Position numbers and translations under genes: made by a program | From: Arcobacter acticola | GTDB taxonomy: Bacteria > Campylobacterota > Campylobacteria > Campylobacterales > Arcobacteraceae | Length of the DNA: 64,000 nucleotides | Assembly: GCF_013177675.1 (NCBI RefSeq) | Contig: NZ_CP042652.1 | Location: 682,001 to 746,000, forward strand | Reading direction: 5' to 3' | The notes under the pieces: model-generated | What the model saw: the letters and a program-made list of their open reading frames with translations, nothing else | Told to the model about the DNA's origin: nothing | Database searches by the model: none | Shown here: piece by piece, positions 26,728-36,314 of the stretch | Layout: each line of letters begins with the position of its first letter | Position numbering within the stretch: position 1 is the first letter of the stretch

Positions 26728-29678
26728 GAGAAGAAGTAGCAGAACTTTTAGCTAATAAGAAAGATTTATTAACAATTACATATTTTAAACTTCAAAAATT
26801 GTTTGAAAAAAAGTATGGCAAAAATACAGTAGTTCTTATGGAAATAGGAACTTTTTTTGAAGTTTATGAAGTAAATAATGATGAAGATAAAATCGGAAAA
26901 GCAAAAGAAATAGCAGAACTTTTAAATATTCAATTAACAAGAAAAAATAAATCAATTTTAGAAAATTCAAAAGAAAATCCTATTATGGCAGGTGTTCCTG
27001 CTATTTCACTTGAAAAACATCTTGCACGAATAATCTCAGAGCAAAAATATACAGTTGTTTTAATCAAACAAAAGGGAATTCCCCCAAATGTTACAAGATA
27101 TTTAGACACAGTTGTAAGTCCTGGGACTAACTTTGATTTTGTACTTGACCAAGATGAAAATAATATAACTTCACTTTTAATTGATCAAATAAGAGGAATT
27201 TATTTAGTTGGTTATAGTGCTATTGATGTTACAACGGGAAAATGTTATTACAATGAAGTTCATGGAACCAGTGAAGATAAGTTTTTTGCACTTGATGAAG
27301 TATTTAATTATATGAATATGCACAAAACCAATGAAATAATTGTTAGTTTTGCAGATAAAAATATAAATCAAAAAGAGGTTCTTGATTATTTAGAACTCTC
27401 TTTAAAAACTTTTCATATAGGACATTTTAGACCAAAAATATCTTATCAAAATGAATTATTTAAAAATGTATTTAATATAGAATCTCTTTTAACTTCAATT
27501 GAACATCTTGATATGGAAAGGGTTCCTCTTAGTACTGAATCACTTGCAGTATTAATTGATTTTGTAATTGGTCATGATTCAAATATTATTCAAAAATTAT
27601 CACATCCTCAAAAACTTGATGTTAGTAGATACATTTATCTTGGGAACAATGCATTAGAGCAATTAAATGTAATAGAAACAACCCATAATCCAAGTTTAAT
27701 TAAACTAATAAACAACACTTCAACAGCAATGGGAAAAAGACTTTTAAAAGAGAGACTTTCTCATCCTGTAAAAGATAGTAAAGAGATTTTAAGACGACTT
27801 GCTCTTTCAAAAGAGTTATATGATTATCACGCTCCAATAGAAAATGAGTTGGCAAATATATATGATATTGAAAGATTAACAAGAAGAATAAAGCTAAATA
27901 GACTTCATCCTTTTGAGCTAAATTATTTATACGATTCATTACTTAGTATTAAAGAAGTTGTAACTTTTATGGAAAACTATAAGTTTATAACACCACCTTG
28001 TTCTAGTGCTGATTTAAGCTTATTTATACAATCTATTGATTCTACTTTTGATTTAAGTGTAAGTGGTAAATATATGCTAAAAGATGTTGAAGTAAATATG
28101 ATAAGTGAAGGAATAAATACTCAAATTGATGAGTTAAATACTCAAAATGATATTTTATACTCAAAACTTGAACTTTTACGAAATCATATTTTATCTTATG
28201 TTAAATCTGATGATGTAAATTATGTTGGAATAAATAGACTTGATAAAGAAGGTTTTTTTCTAACTTTAACAAAAAATAGATTCAATCTTATTAAACAAGA
28301 GATCATGACCTCACATTTGATTGTAGATGATGAGTTATATTTATTTAAAGATTTTACAATTAAAATTCAAACAAACTCTGTTAAGATTTTTTGTAAATTA
28401 ACAGAAGATATCTCAGATAAATATGTTCACAACTTGCGAAAAATAATAGAATTAAATAAACTAGTATTCAAAGAAAAAATTGCTGAATTTGAAAAGAAAT
28501 TTGCTATTTTACTTGAAGAATTAGTTCAATTTATTGCAGAAGTGGATTTAACAGTTTCAAATATAAAAACAGCTAAAAAATACAATTATTCATGCCCAAA
28601 AATTGTAAAAACAAAAGAGAATGAAAACTTTATTGAATTAATAGATTTGAGACATCCTATTATTGAAGCAAATGAAGAGCAGGGTATTTATGTACCAAAT
28701 GATATTATTTTGGGTGAATTATCATTGGCTTCTAAAGAATATAAAGATAATGTGATTATAAAAAATTCAAACCCTATAAATATGAATAATAACAAAATGC
28801 ATGGTGTTTTGCTTTATGGTATTAACTCTTCAGGAAAATCATCACTTATGAAAGCTATTGGAATTGCAGTTATTATGGCACAAGCAGGATTTTATGTACC
28901 TTGCAAATCTATGAGATTTTCTATTTTTGATGCAGTTTATACTAGAATTTCAGGAGCTGATAATATAGCAAAAGGATTATCATCTTTTGCTGTTGAGATG
29001 TTAGAACTTAAAAATATATTTAATAGAGCTAGTAAAAATTCACTTATTTTAGGGGATGAAATCTCACATAGTACTGAAACTATGAGTGGTTTAAGTATAG
29101 TTGCAAGTTCTATTTTAAAGCTTTCAAAACTTGAAGCAATTTTTGTTTTTGCAACTCATCTTCATCAACTTCCAGAGATTGAAGAGATACAAAAACTAAA
29201 AAATATTATAGCACTTCATTTATCTGTTATGTACAAAGATGAAGAAGACAAACTTATTTTTGATAGAAAACTTGCCTTTGGAAGCGGCTCTTCTATGTAT
29301 GGACTTGAATATGCAAAATCACTTCATATGGATAAAGAGTTTTTATCTGTTGCAAATGAAATTAGGAAAAAATTAACAGATGATTACTCTTCAATTGAAA
29401 GATTAACTCAAAGAAAAACTTCAAAATATAATAACAGCGTATTTGCTTCATCTTGTGTGATTTGTGGTAGAGCATGTGATGATGTTCATCATATAAAAGA
29501 ACAGGCACGTGCTAATAAAGATGGCTTTATAGGTCATATAAATGCGAATCATAAATACAATTTAGTGCCACTTTGTAAAGAACATCATAAAATGGTTCAT
29601 GATGGAAGCATAAATGTAAACGGGTTTATTTCAACTTCAAAAGGTTTGGAGTTACATTATACTATGGTTGAGAAGTAA
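26724..29678 (+). CDS. MutS7-type MutS with C-terminal HNH nuclease
   Basis: This 984-aa protein starts at GTG 26724. It has a MutS mismatch-recognition domain with the F-x-E motif (GTFFEVY, Phe44, Glu46), connector and lever domains, and an ATPase with Walker A GINSSGKS (699-706) and Walker B LILGDE (Asp778, Glu779). The tail is an HNH nuclease: CVIC (911-914), DVHHIKEQ (His922-His923), NLVPLCKEHHKMVH (His954-His955). Fusion of MutS to HNH is the hallmark of the MutS7 subfamily reported from Campylobacterota and octocoral mitochondria. It could both sense and cut DNA, which matters because no MutL is seen in this window. Confidence 0.9.
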   Translation: MREEVAELLANKKDLLTITYFKLQKLFEKKYGKNTVVLMEIGTFFEVYEVNNDEDKIGKAKEIAELLNIQLTRKNKSILENSKENPIMAGVPAISLEKHLARIISEQKYTVVLIKQKGIPPNVTRYLDTVVSPGTNFDFVLDQDENNITSLLIDQIRGIYLVGYSAIDVTTGKCYYNEVHGTSEDKFFALDEVFNYMNMHKTNEIIVSFADKNINQKEVLDYLELSLKTFHIGHFRPKISYQNELFKNVFNIESLLTSIEHLDMERVPLSTESLAVLIDFVIGHDSNIIQKLSHPQKLDVSRYIYLGNNALEQLNVIETTHNPSLIKLINNTSTAMGKRLLKERLSHPVKDSKEILRRLALSKELYDYHAPIENELANIYDIERLTRRIKLNRLHPFELNYLYDSLLSIKEVVTFMENYKFITPPCSSADLSLFIQSIDSTFDLSVSGKYMLKDVEVNMISEGINTQIDELNTQNDILYSKLELLRNHILSYVKSDDVNYVGINRLDKEGFFLTLTKNRFNLIKQEIMTSHLIVDDELYLFKDFTIKIQTNSVKIFCKLTEDISDKYVHNLRKIIELNKLVFKEKIAEFEKKFAILLEELVQFIAEVDLTVSNIKTAKKYNYSCPKIVKTKENENFIELIDLRHPIIEANEEQGIYVPNDIILGELSLASKEYKDNVIIKNSNPINMNNNKMHGVLLYGINSSGKSSLMKAIGIAVIMAQAGFYVPCKSMRFSIFDAVYTRISGADNIAKGLSSFAVEMLELKNIFNRASKNSLILGDEISHSTETMSGLSIVASSILKLSKLEAIFVFATHLHQLPEIEEIQKLKNIIALHLSVMYKDEEDKLIFDRKLAFGSGSSMYGLEYAKSLHMDKEFLSVANEIRKKLTDDYSSIERLTQRKTSKYNNSVFASSCVICGRACDDVHHIKEQARANKDGFIGHINANHKYNLVPLCKEHHKMVHDGSINVNGFISTSKGLELHYTMVEK

Positions 29679-31001
29679 TTATAGTGAAGTCACATTAGGA
29701 AGTTTTGAAGCCATATAAACTCCAATACATCCTATAATTGCAAGTAATAAAATTATCCCATTAAGTCCTATTATTGAACTTAAAACTCCAATAAAACCTG
29801 TAAATAGTAAAACAAAGCCAATAATGCTATTTGAAACAGCTACATAATCTGTTCTTTTGTTTCCACCAGCTAAATCTATTAAATAAGTCTTTCTTCCTAT
29901 TCTAATACCTTGATAACCAATTGTTAAAGCAAAATAGATTAGAGGCATTATCCAAATAGTAGAAAAAATATTTTCATAAAATGTATCTAAAAAATATACT
30001 AGAAATCCTAAAATAGATGTAATAGTAGCTCCTCTTATCATAGCTTTTTTACTTGATTTATCTGATAATTTTCCCCAAATAATTGATGAAAAGAAATCTG
30101 CACATCCACCTGCTAGTATAAAAAGACCAAGTAAGTAGTTACTTGAATTTGATTGTTGTTGAGCAAGAATTACAAAAAATGGAGCAGATAAAACTGAACA
30201 TAAAAAAAGTGCTCTTGATATTACAAAGTTTCTGAAGTCTTTATCGGTTTTTAAAAGAGAGATTTTCTTAAGAGCAACACTAATAGCATTTCCTCCACCA
30301 TCTGTTTCTCCTTCAAACTCTTTAATTCTTGAATAAACTAATCCTGCAATTATCCAGAAAATACCTGCTGTAAAAAGTATTACTCCAAAATTCTGAGGTG
30401 AAAAAGGTTTTTCTCCAACTAATAGAAAATAAATTCCAAGTCCAATAATTAAAAGACCTGCTAAGCTTCCAGAATAACCGCTTAATGTTCCACGTCTAGT
30501 CTTTGGAATTGTTTTACCAAGAACATCCTTTTCAGCAACAGAACTAAGCCCTCTTGCTAAAGAAAAAAGTATAATTAAAGTAATGATTGCAATTCCTGCA
30601 TTTAATCCTTGCATATTCCAAGCAACTATTCCAATACCTATCATTGAAAAAGCTTGTAAAAAAGCACCAATACTCCATACATATTTTCTTATTGGCATTT
30701 TTCTAACATAAGCAGCAATTAAAAGTTGAGGTAATAAAGAGCCTGATTCTCTAATGGGAACTAAAAAACTTATTAAAAATAAAGGAACTGAAAGTGACTC
30801 CATAATCCAAGGTATAATTACTTTTGTATTAGCAACAGAGTCTGCAAGTTTATTAAAAAAATAGCTGATAATTGTTAAAAAAAAGTTCCCAGGAACTACT
30901 TTGCAGGCATTTTCATCTATTGCTTTACAAACCCTTGCATCTTCTTCATTCATTATCTTTGCATAAGCAGATTCTGTTTTTTGTTTAATTTTTTCTTTCA
31001 T
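29679..31001 (-). CDS. MFS transporter
   Basis: This 440-aa protein has about twelve membrane helices after a ~55-residue charged N-terminal extension. MFS-type features include the loop RTRRGTLSGYSGSLAG-like stretch (KTRRGTLSGYSG near 170) and a second half opening with FRNFVISRALFL and IIWGKLSDKSSKK (the G-x-L-x-D-(R/K) type motif between helices). The substrate cannot be read. It converges with the MutS gene, stopping next to it, and is the last gene of the his-region transcript. Confidence 0.82.
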   Translation of the reverse strand: MKEKIKQKTESAYAKIMNEEDARVCKAIDENACKVVPGNFFLTIISYFFNKLADSVANTKVIIPWIMESLSVPLFLISFLVPIRESGSLLPQLLIAAYVRKMPIRKYVWSIGAFLQAFSMIGIGIVAWNMQGLNAGIAIITLIILFSLARGLSSVAEKDVLGKTIPKTRRGTLSGYSGSLAGLLIIGLGIYFLLVGEKPFSPQNFGVILFTAGIFWIIAGLVYSRIKEFEGETDGGGNAISVALKKISLLKTDKDFRNFVISRALFLCSVLSAPFFVILAQQQSNSSNYLLGLFILAGGCADFFSSIIWGKLSDKSSKKAMIRGATITSILGFLVYFLDTFYENIFSTIWIMPLIYFALTIGYQGIRIGRKTYLIDLAGGNKRTDYVAVSNSIIGFVLLFTGFIGVLSSIIGLNGIILLLAIIGCIGVYMASKLPNVTSL

Positions 31002-31155
31002 TATCTTTAATACTTTTTGTTTTAAGAATATTTCTAGCCATTAACAAAATAAAAAATAGGGCAATAGAAATATTTATATAAAAGCCTTGCATATTACCAT
31101 CTTGAAAAAAGGTATATGCTAAGGCTGTAAAAATTATGGAGATAATAAGACACAT
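30985..31155 (-). CDS. Small 56-aa membrane protein between hisA and the MFS gene
   Basis: A frame from ATG 31155-31153 to TAA 30985 encodes 56 aa with two hydrophobic segments (CLIISIIFTALAYTFF and FYINISIALFFILLMA) and a basic tail (RNILKTKSIKDNERKN). Its ATG overlaps the hisA stop (TAATG) and its end overlaps the MFS start by about 17 bases, the same coupling style as its neighbours. It may assist the MFS protein. No family recognised. Confidence 0.6.
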   Translation of the reverse strand: MCLIISIIFTALAYTFFQDGNMQGFYINISIALFFILLMARNILKTKSIKDNERKN

Positions 31156-31862
31156 TAAAGAGCCTTAAAGCCTTCTTCTAAGTCAAGTGTGCCTTCATAA
31201 AATGCTTTTCCTACGATAACACCTGCAATGTTTCCATTTGCTTTACAGTTAATGATGTCATTTATATCTTTTACGCCACCAGATGCAATTGTATCAATTC
31301 CTGAAGCTAGTGCTATTGATTCTGTGAATTCAACATTTACTCCGCAAAGCATTCCGTCTTTTGAGATATCTGTACAAATAATAGCTTGAACTCCTGCATT
31401 TGCAAACTCTTGTGCTAAATCAGTTGCTTTCATAGTTGAAACTTCAGCCCAACCTTCAACAGCAACCATTCCATTCATAGCATCAATTCCAACAGCGATT
31501 GGATACTTTGCAGCCATATCTTTTACGAATTGTGGGTTTTTCACAGCAATTGAACCAAGAATTAATCTGTCAACACCTAATTCAACATACATTTTGATAG
31601 TTTCTTCATCTCTAATTCCACCACCTAATTCTATTTTTAAATTACAGTTTTCTCTGATTTTCTTGATTTGTTCTAAGTTCGCAGGTTTACCTTCAAATGC
31701 TCCATTTAAATCAACAATATGTACCCATTTAGAACCTAACTCTTCAAATCTCTTAGCAACCATCCAAGGTTCATCTGAATAGATTTTTGCACTATCCATA
31801 AGTCCTTTACTAAGTCTTACTGCTTTCCCATCTTTTAAATCAATAGCTGGTAATATATCCAT
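31155..31862 (-). CDS. hisA: ProFAR isomerase (HisA)
   Basis: This 235-aa (beta/alpha)8 enzyme isomerises ProFAR to PRFAR in histidine synthesis. [17 protein letters not shown] carries the catalytic Asp (Asp8). [27 protein letters not shown](M) with the second Asp, and DISKDGM/SGGVKDI complete the phosphate-binding loops. Length is normal. It lies 25 bases downstream of the TIGR01777 epimerase gene, with hisH upstream of that, so part of the his pathway is grouped here. hisF is not in the window. Confidence 0.96.
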   Translation of the reverse strand: MDILPAIDLKDGKAVRLSKGLMDSAKIYSDEPWMVAKRFEELGSKWVHIVDLNGAFEGKPANLEQIKKIRENCNLKIELGGGIRDEETIKMYVELGVDRLILGSIAVKNPQFVKDMAAKYPIAVGIDAMNGMVAVEGWAEVSTMKATDLAQEFANAGVQAIICTDISKDGMLCGVNVEFTESIALASGIDTIASGGVKDINDIINCKANGNIAGVIVGKAFYEGTLDLEEGFKAL

Positions 31863-31886
31863 CGGTTATTTCTCTCCTTTAATTAT

Positions 31887-32735
31887 TCAAACTAGACTTT
31901 TTAGAGTCTCTTCTATATTGTTATATTTAAATTTAAAACCTAAATCTTGAAGTCTTTTAGGTATTGCATCTTGTCCATCTGTTAAAACTTTTGCACCTTC
32001 ACTAAATATAAGTTTAAGTACAAATTCTGGAACAGGAAAGATAGTTGGTCTTCTTAATGCTTTTCCTAAAGCTCTTGTAAAAAATAAATTTGTAGTTGGT
32101 TTTGGTGCGGTTAAATTAAATGTATCTTGAAGATTATTCTCAATAACATATTTATAAGCATTTAGTAAGTCTTCAATATGAATATATGAAAATGCTTGAT
32201 TTCCACTACCAATTATTCCCCCAAGTCCAAATCTAAATGGTGTAATCATCTTTGAAAATGCTCCACCATCTTTCCCTAAAACTATTCCAAATCTAAAAAT
32301 TGAAACTTTTACATTTTTAGATTTTGCTTTTAATGCCTCTTTTTCCCAATCTTGACAAAGGTTTGATAAGAAATCATTTGCGTAATTTCCTTTTTCATCG
32401 TAGGTTTCTCTGTTATCATAAATTCCAACAGCCGAAGTTGAGATTAAAAGTTTATTTTTGTCTTCTATTTTATTTAAAGCATCTACTATTTTTTTAGTAG
32501 TATCGATTCTACTTGTATACAATAATTCTTTATAAGCAGGTGTCCATCTATTTATTATGTTTGCACCAGCTAGATTTATAATAACATCACTTGAATTAAT
32601 AATTTCATCTAATTTTTCTTGATTATTTAAAACTTCTCTTGCAATTGGAATTATTTTATATCCCAAGTTAGAGAAGTATTTATTTAATCTTGTCCCTACA
32701 AAACCACTAGCTCCTGTTATTGCAATAGTTCTCAT
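31887..32735 (-). CDS. TIGR01777 family NAD(P)-dependent epimerase
   Basis: This 282-aa extended SDR protein begins MRTIAITGASGFVGTRL with the GxxGxxG nucleotide site (Gly8, Gly11, Gly14), has NLAGANII and SAVGIYD typical of the TIGR01777/SDR39U1 family, and ends in the DUF1731 tail (LVLTDGQDAIPKRLQDLGF-like, about 250-275). It has been linked to cell division or heme-related roles in other bacteria, but its substrate is unknown. It lies between hisH and hisA, probably a passenger in that operon. Confidence 0.88.
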   Translation of the reverse strand: MRTIAITGASGFVGTRLNKYFSNLGYKIIPIAREVLNNQEKLDEIINSSDVIINLAGANIINRWTPAYKELLYTSRIDTTKKIVDALNKIEDKNKLLISTSAVGIYDNRETYDEKGNYANDFLSNLCQDWEKEALKAKSKNVKVSIFRFGIVLGKDGGAFSKMITPFRFGLGGIIGSGNQAFSYIHIEDLLNAYKYVIENNLQDTFNLTAPKPTTNLFFTRALGKALRRPTIFPVPEFVLKLIFSEGAKVLTDGQDAIPKRLQDLGFKFKYNNIEETLKSLV

Positions 32736-32748
32736 AAGATATCCTTTA

Positions 32749-33357
32749 TTATTTTAAATTTATAAAATTCTTTAAAATTCTAAGGCCATTATCATGAGAT
32801 TTCTCAGGATGTGGTTGAAGCCCATAAATATTATCTTTGTTTACAGCGCTTACAAAATCATATCCATAAGTAGTCGTTCCTATGATATTTTTTTCACTTG
32901 TAACTGCGTGATAAGAATGCACAAAATATAAATAAGGATCTTTTAATCCCTCAAATAAAGGATTCTCTTTATTTTTTATTGTATTCCATCCCATGTGTGG
33001 AATTTTAAAGTCTTCATGCATTTTTGATTTATCAAATTTAATAACATGTCCATCAATTAATCCTAAGCCATCTGAATGACCAAACTCTTGAGAACTTTCG
33101 AATAATAGTTGCATTCCAAGACAAATACCAATCATTGGTTTACCTGTTTTTGCAAACTCATAAACAGCTTCATTCATACCTGTTTGAATTAGGTGCTCCA
33201 TTGCATCTTTATATGCACCAACACCTGGTAATATTACTCTATTGAATTTTTTTAAATCTTCAGGATTTTTAACAATTGTTGCATCTGCGTCTATTAATTT
33301 ACAAGCATTGTAAACACTTGCCAAGTTTCCCATATTGTAATCAATAATTCCAATCAC
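32749..33357 (-). CDS. hisH: Imidazole glycerol phosphate synthase subunit HisH
   Basis: This 202-aa class I glutamine amidotransferase feeds ammonia to HisF. The triad is visible: Cys79 in GICLGMQLLFE, and His/Glu in GLQPHPEKS near the C-terminus. ILPGVGAY forms the oxyanion loop. The start at 33357 gives MIGIIDYNMGN, the standard HisH opening. It is followed in the same direction by the epimerase and hisA. Confidence 0.96.
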   Translation of the reverse strand: MIGIIDYNMGNLASVYNACKLIDADATIVKNPEDLKKFNRVILPGVGAYKDAMEHLIQTGMNEAVYEFAKTGKPMIGICLGMQLLFESSQEFGHSDGLGLIDGHVIKFDKSKMHEDFKIPHMGWNTIKNKENPLFEGLKDPYLYFVHSYHAVTSEKNIIGTTTYGYDFVSAVNKDNIYGLQPHPEKSHDNGLRILKNFINLK

Positions 33358-33414
33358 GATGTTCCTTTAATTTGTTTTCCTAAGAGATGGAAAACCTTAT
33401 AGTTCGCAATTGTA

Positions 33415-34002
33415 CTAAAGTTTTGCATCAGCTAGGGTTAAAGAAAACAAAATCTGATTGTTTTTTTTCTCAAGAGCCTTTTTGGCTTCTTTAATTGTAG
33501 CACCTGTTGTGATTAAATCATCACATAGAATTGTCATTTGATTAGAAATATTTGTACATTTAAAGCGTCGAGGATTTTTTTGTCTAAATTCTAGGTCTTT
33601 TCCCGCATATTTTACAATATTACTAGCTTTTAAAGTGTTATATCTAGGTGTTATAAATTTTGATTCTAAATGCTTTGCTAAAATAGCAGTATGGGAAAAA
33701 TCATGTCTTACATGATCATCAATTGGAACAGCTATTACTTGATTTGTAAAAGTAAATTTTTGTGCAAATTTTGCAAAAGATAGTTTTGCTAGAATATTAA
33801 AAACTTTATCTCCATGAAAATAGTATTTTGAAGAGATTAAATCTTCGAGTTCTGATAGGGAATAAAAAGAGTAGTTGAAAAATCCATCTTCTATTTCTCT
33901 TTTGTGAAAAGAGGGGATTAATAGATTATTTTGACAATCTTTGCAGATTATTTGGAATGATAGGTTTTTGCAGGTTATACATAACATATAAAATAATATC
34001 AT
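33415..34002 (-). CDS. ComF family phosphoribosyltransferase-like protein
   Basis: This 195-aa protein has two short CxxC-type zinc pairs near the start (CITC and CKDC) and a type-I phosphoribosyltransferase motif TILCDDLITTGATIKEA near the C-terminus, the ComFC/GntX arrangement. ComFC proteins help single-stranded DNA uptake in natural transformation. A second in-frame ATG at 33987 (MLCITCK) may be the true start; neither has a clear ribosome site. It lies 57 bases upstream of hisH on the same strand. Confidence 0.88.
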   Translation of the reverse strand: MILFYMLCITCKNLSFQIICKDCQNNLLIPSFHKREIEDGFFNYSFYSLSELEDLISSKYYFHGDKVFNILAKLSFAKFAQKFTFTNQVIAVPIDDHVRHDFSHTAILAKHLESKFITPRYNTLKASNIVKYAGKDLEFRQKNPRRFKCTNISNQMTILCDDLITTGATIKEAKKALEKKNNQILFSLTLADAKL

Positions 34003-34008
34003 AAATTA

Positions 34009-34387
34009 TATATATTTCTTAGTAGTGATGCTTCTTTCTTTTCTTTTTAGTAAAGAAAAGAAACAAAAGATGTTAATCCTGCTTGCAGGTAAAAGCGTTC
34101 GCAAGGATTCAAAATAGCTAAAAAATGTATCTAAATTCTAAAATTTGAAAACTTGACTTCGTACCTCAGTCTTCAAACAGTTCAAATTTTTTTACGAATT
34201 TAGATAGATTTTTCTTTACGCTATTTTGAAAATGCTCACATTTTAAGAACACTAGTATAGTTTTGAAAATAGAGTTTTAGATTTTGAGTGAAGTTCAAGG
34301 AAAAGAAAGAATTTAAAGCGCAGCGTACTATAAGTACGTGAGCATTTAAATTATTGATTTGACGTAGAAATTCGCCAAAAGATGAAA
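34009..34387. repeat. Highly foldable non-coding element, probably a dispersed intergenic repeat
   Basis: This 379-base gap holds no gene but many inverted repeats. The centre can form one long imperfect hairpin: TTCAAAATAGC (34108-34118) with GCTATTTTGAA (34220-34230), ATCTAAATTC (34129-34138) with GAATTTAGAT (34196-34205), AAATTTGAA (34141-34149) with TTCAAATTT (34181-34189). Further pairs are TTTCTTTTCTTT/AAAGAAAAGAAA near 34035-34060, AATTTAAAGCG...GTACTATAAGTAC...GAGCATTTAAATT (34310-34352) and AAATGCTCAC (34230-34239) with GTGAGCATTT (34338-34347). G+C is higher than in ordinary gaps here. It could be a MITE-like repeat or a structured RNA. Confidence 0.55.
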
Positions 34388-36175
34388 TTATATTTTTAAA
34401 ACTGCCATAAATGCTTCTTGTGGTACATTCACCTTTCCTATGGCTTTCATTCTTTTTTTACCTGCTTTTTGTTTTTCTAGTAGTTTTCTTTTTCTTGTAA
34501 TATCTCCACCATAACATTTTGCAGTTACATTTTTACCTGTTGATTTTACAGTTTCTCTAGCAATTACATTATTTCCAATACTTGCTTGAATTGCTACTTC
34601 AAAAAGTTGTCTTGGAATTAACTCTTTTAAAGCTTTGATAAATTCTCTTCCTTTTGAAAGAGCTTTATTTTCAGGAACAATAATAGAAAGAGCATCTACA
34701 ACTTCTCCTGCAACTTTAATATCTAGTTTTTGTAAAACACCTGGTCTAAATCCAACTGGTTCATAATCAAATGATGCGTAACCTTTTGTTGTTGATTTTA
34801 ATTTATCATAAAAGTCCATTACGATTTCATTCATAGGGATATCATAATCTAGTAAAACTCTTTTACCTATATAATCCATTTTATTTTGAATAGCTCTTTT
34901 ATCATTAAGAAGTTTTATAACATTTCCTAAAAATTCATCAGGTACTAAAATAGTAGCTTTTACATAAGGTTCAAAAATTGTATCTATATAGTTTGGTGCT
35001 GGCATTTCACTTGGATTTTGAATCGAAATTTTTGTACCATCTGTTTTTAAGATTTCATAAATTACTGTTGGAGCAGTTGCAATCAAATCTAAATCAAATT
35101 CTCTTTCAAGTCTTTCTTTAATTACTTCCATATGAAGCATTCCTAAGAATCCTGTTCTAAATCCACTTCCTAAAGCTGCTGAACTTTCAGGTTCAAAAGA
35201 TATTGAAGAATCATTTAATTGAAGCTTATTTAAAGCATCTCTTAAATCTTCAAATTTATCTGTTTCAATTGGATAGATTCCTGCAAATACAAATGGTTTT
35301 GCAGGTTCAAATCCATCAATTGCTTCGGGTGTTGGGTTTTTTGCATCAGTCATTGTATCACCAACTGCAATACTATTTGTTGTTTTAAGACCTAAAACAA
35401 CAATTCCAATTTCACCTGTTTCTATAACATTTGTTTTTGTTGGTTTTCTTGGGTGTGGATACATTAAACTAAGAACCTGATGCTCTTCTTTTGTATTCAT
35501 CATTCTTAGCATTTGACCTTTTTTAATACTTCCATCATAAACTCTAACAAGCGCTAGTGCACCCAAGTAGTTATCAAACCAAGAGTCATAAATTAAAGCT
35601 TTTGTAGGAGCATCAGTATCTCCAACAGGAGGTGGAACTCTATCCACAATTGCATCAATTAAATCTTTTACTCCAACACCTGTTTTTGCACTAATTAAAT
35701 TGCTTTCAGTACAATCAATTCCAATAGCTTCTTCAACTTCTTCTAAAACTCTATCTGGATCAGCACTTGGAAGGTCAATTTTATTTACAACTGGAAGAAT
35801 TTCTAAATCATTTTCCATAGCAATATATACATTTGCAATAGTTTGTGCTTCAACACCTTGTGTAGCATCAATAATTAAAAGTGCACCATCAGATGATGCA
35901 AGTGAACGGCTTACTTCATAAGAAAAATCAACGTGTCCTGGAGTGTCAATTAAATTTAATATATAATCTTGACCATCTTTTACATAGTTCAATCTTACAC
36001 TTTGAGCTTTGATAGTAATACCACGCTCTTTTTCGATATCCATTGTATCCATCATTTGTGCACTTAAATCTCTATCAGCTACAGCTCCACACTCTTGAAT
36101 AATTCTATCTGCTAATGTTGATTTTCCATGGTCAATATGGGCAATAATACTAAAATTTCTAATATTTTTTTGCAA
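34388..36175 (-). CDS. lepA: Elongation factor 4 (LepA)
   Basis: This 595-aa translational GTPase is thought to aid back-translocation or ribosome assembly. [23 protein letters not shown] contains the P-loop; [12 protein letters not shown] and NKIDLPSAD are the G3 and G4 motifs. The LepA-specific C-terminal domain ends with [22 protein letters not shown] and the family tail near [13 protein letters not shown]. Length is normal. It follows the OmpA-family gene across a terminator, so it is probably transcribed separately. Confidence 0.97.
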   Translation of the reverse strand: MQKNIRNFSIIAHIDHGKSTLADRIIQECGAVADRDLSAQMMDTMDIEKERGITIKAQSVRLNYVKDGQDYILNLIDTPGHVDFSYEVSRSLASSDGALLIIDATQGVEAQTIANVYIAMENDLEILPVVNKIDLPSADPDRVLEEVEEAIGIDCTESNLISAKTGVGVKDLIDAIVDRVPPPVGDTDAPTKALIYDSWFDNYLGALALVRVYDGSIKKGQMLRMMNTKEEHQVLSLMYPHPRKPTKTNVIETGEIGIVVLGLKTTNSIAVGDTMTDAKNPTPEAIDGFEPAKPFVFAGIYPIETDKFEDLRDALNKLQLNDSSISFEPESSAALGSGFRTGFLGMLHMEVIKERLEREFDLDLIATAPTVIYEILKTDGTKISIQNPSEMPAPNYIDTIFEPYVKATILVPDEFLGNVIKLLNDKRAIQNKMDYIGKRVLLDYDIPMNEIVMDFYDKLKSTTKGYASFDYEPVGFRPGVLQKLDIKVAGEVVDALSIIVPENKALSKGREFIKALKELIPRQLFEVAIQASIGNNVIARETVKSTGKNVTAKCYGGDITRKRKLLEKQKAGKKRMKAIGKVNVPQEAFMAVLKI

Positions 36176-36281
36176 GGTTTTTCCTATTGTTTTTTATTCT
36201 TATATTTATAATATCGCGAGTATATCTAAAGTTTAGTAAGTTTTTAGTTAAATTAGGTAAAAGTATTTTTAAGCAGAAAAA

Positions 36282-36307
36282 AAGATTTAGGACTAATCCT
36301 AAATCTT
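36282..36307 (-). terminator. Terminator of the first OmpA-family gene
   Basis: AAGATTTAGGA, loop of 4, TCCTAAATCTT gives a perfect 11-bp stem just after the minus-strand stop at 36315. On the minus strand it runs into a T-run (the A-run at 36277-36283), a standard intrinsic terminator. Confidence 0.85.
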
Positions 36308-36314
36308 CTAAATA

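Noticed and set aside
34009-34387. tRNA or known structural RNA gene in the comF-lepA gap
   Set aside because: The stems do not fit a cloverleaf, and I recognise no RNase P, tmRNA, SRP or 6S core sequence.
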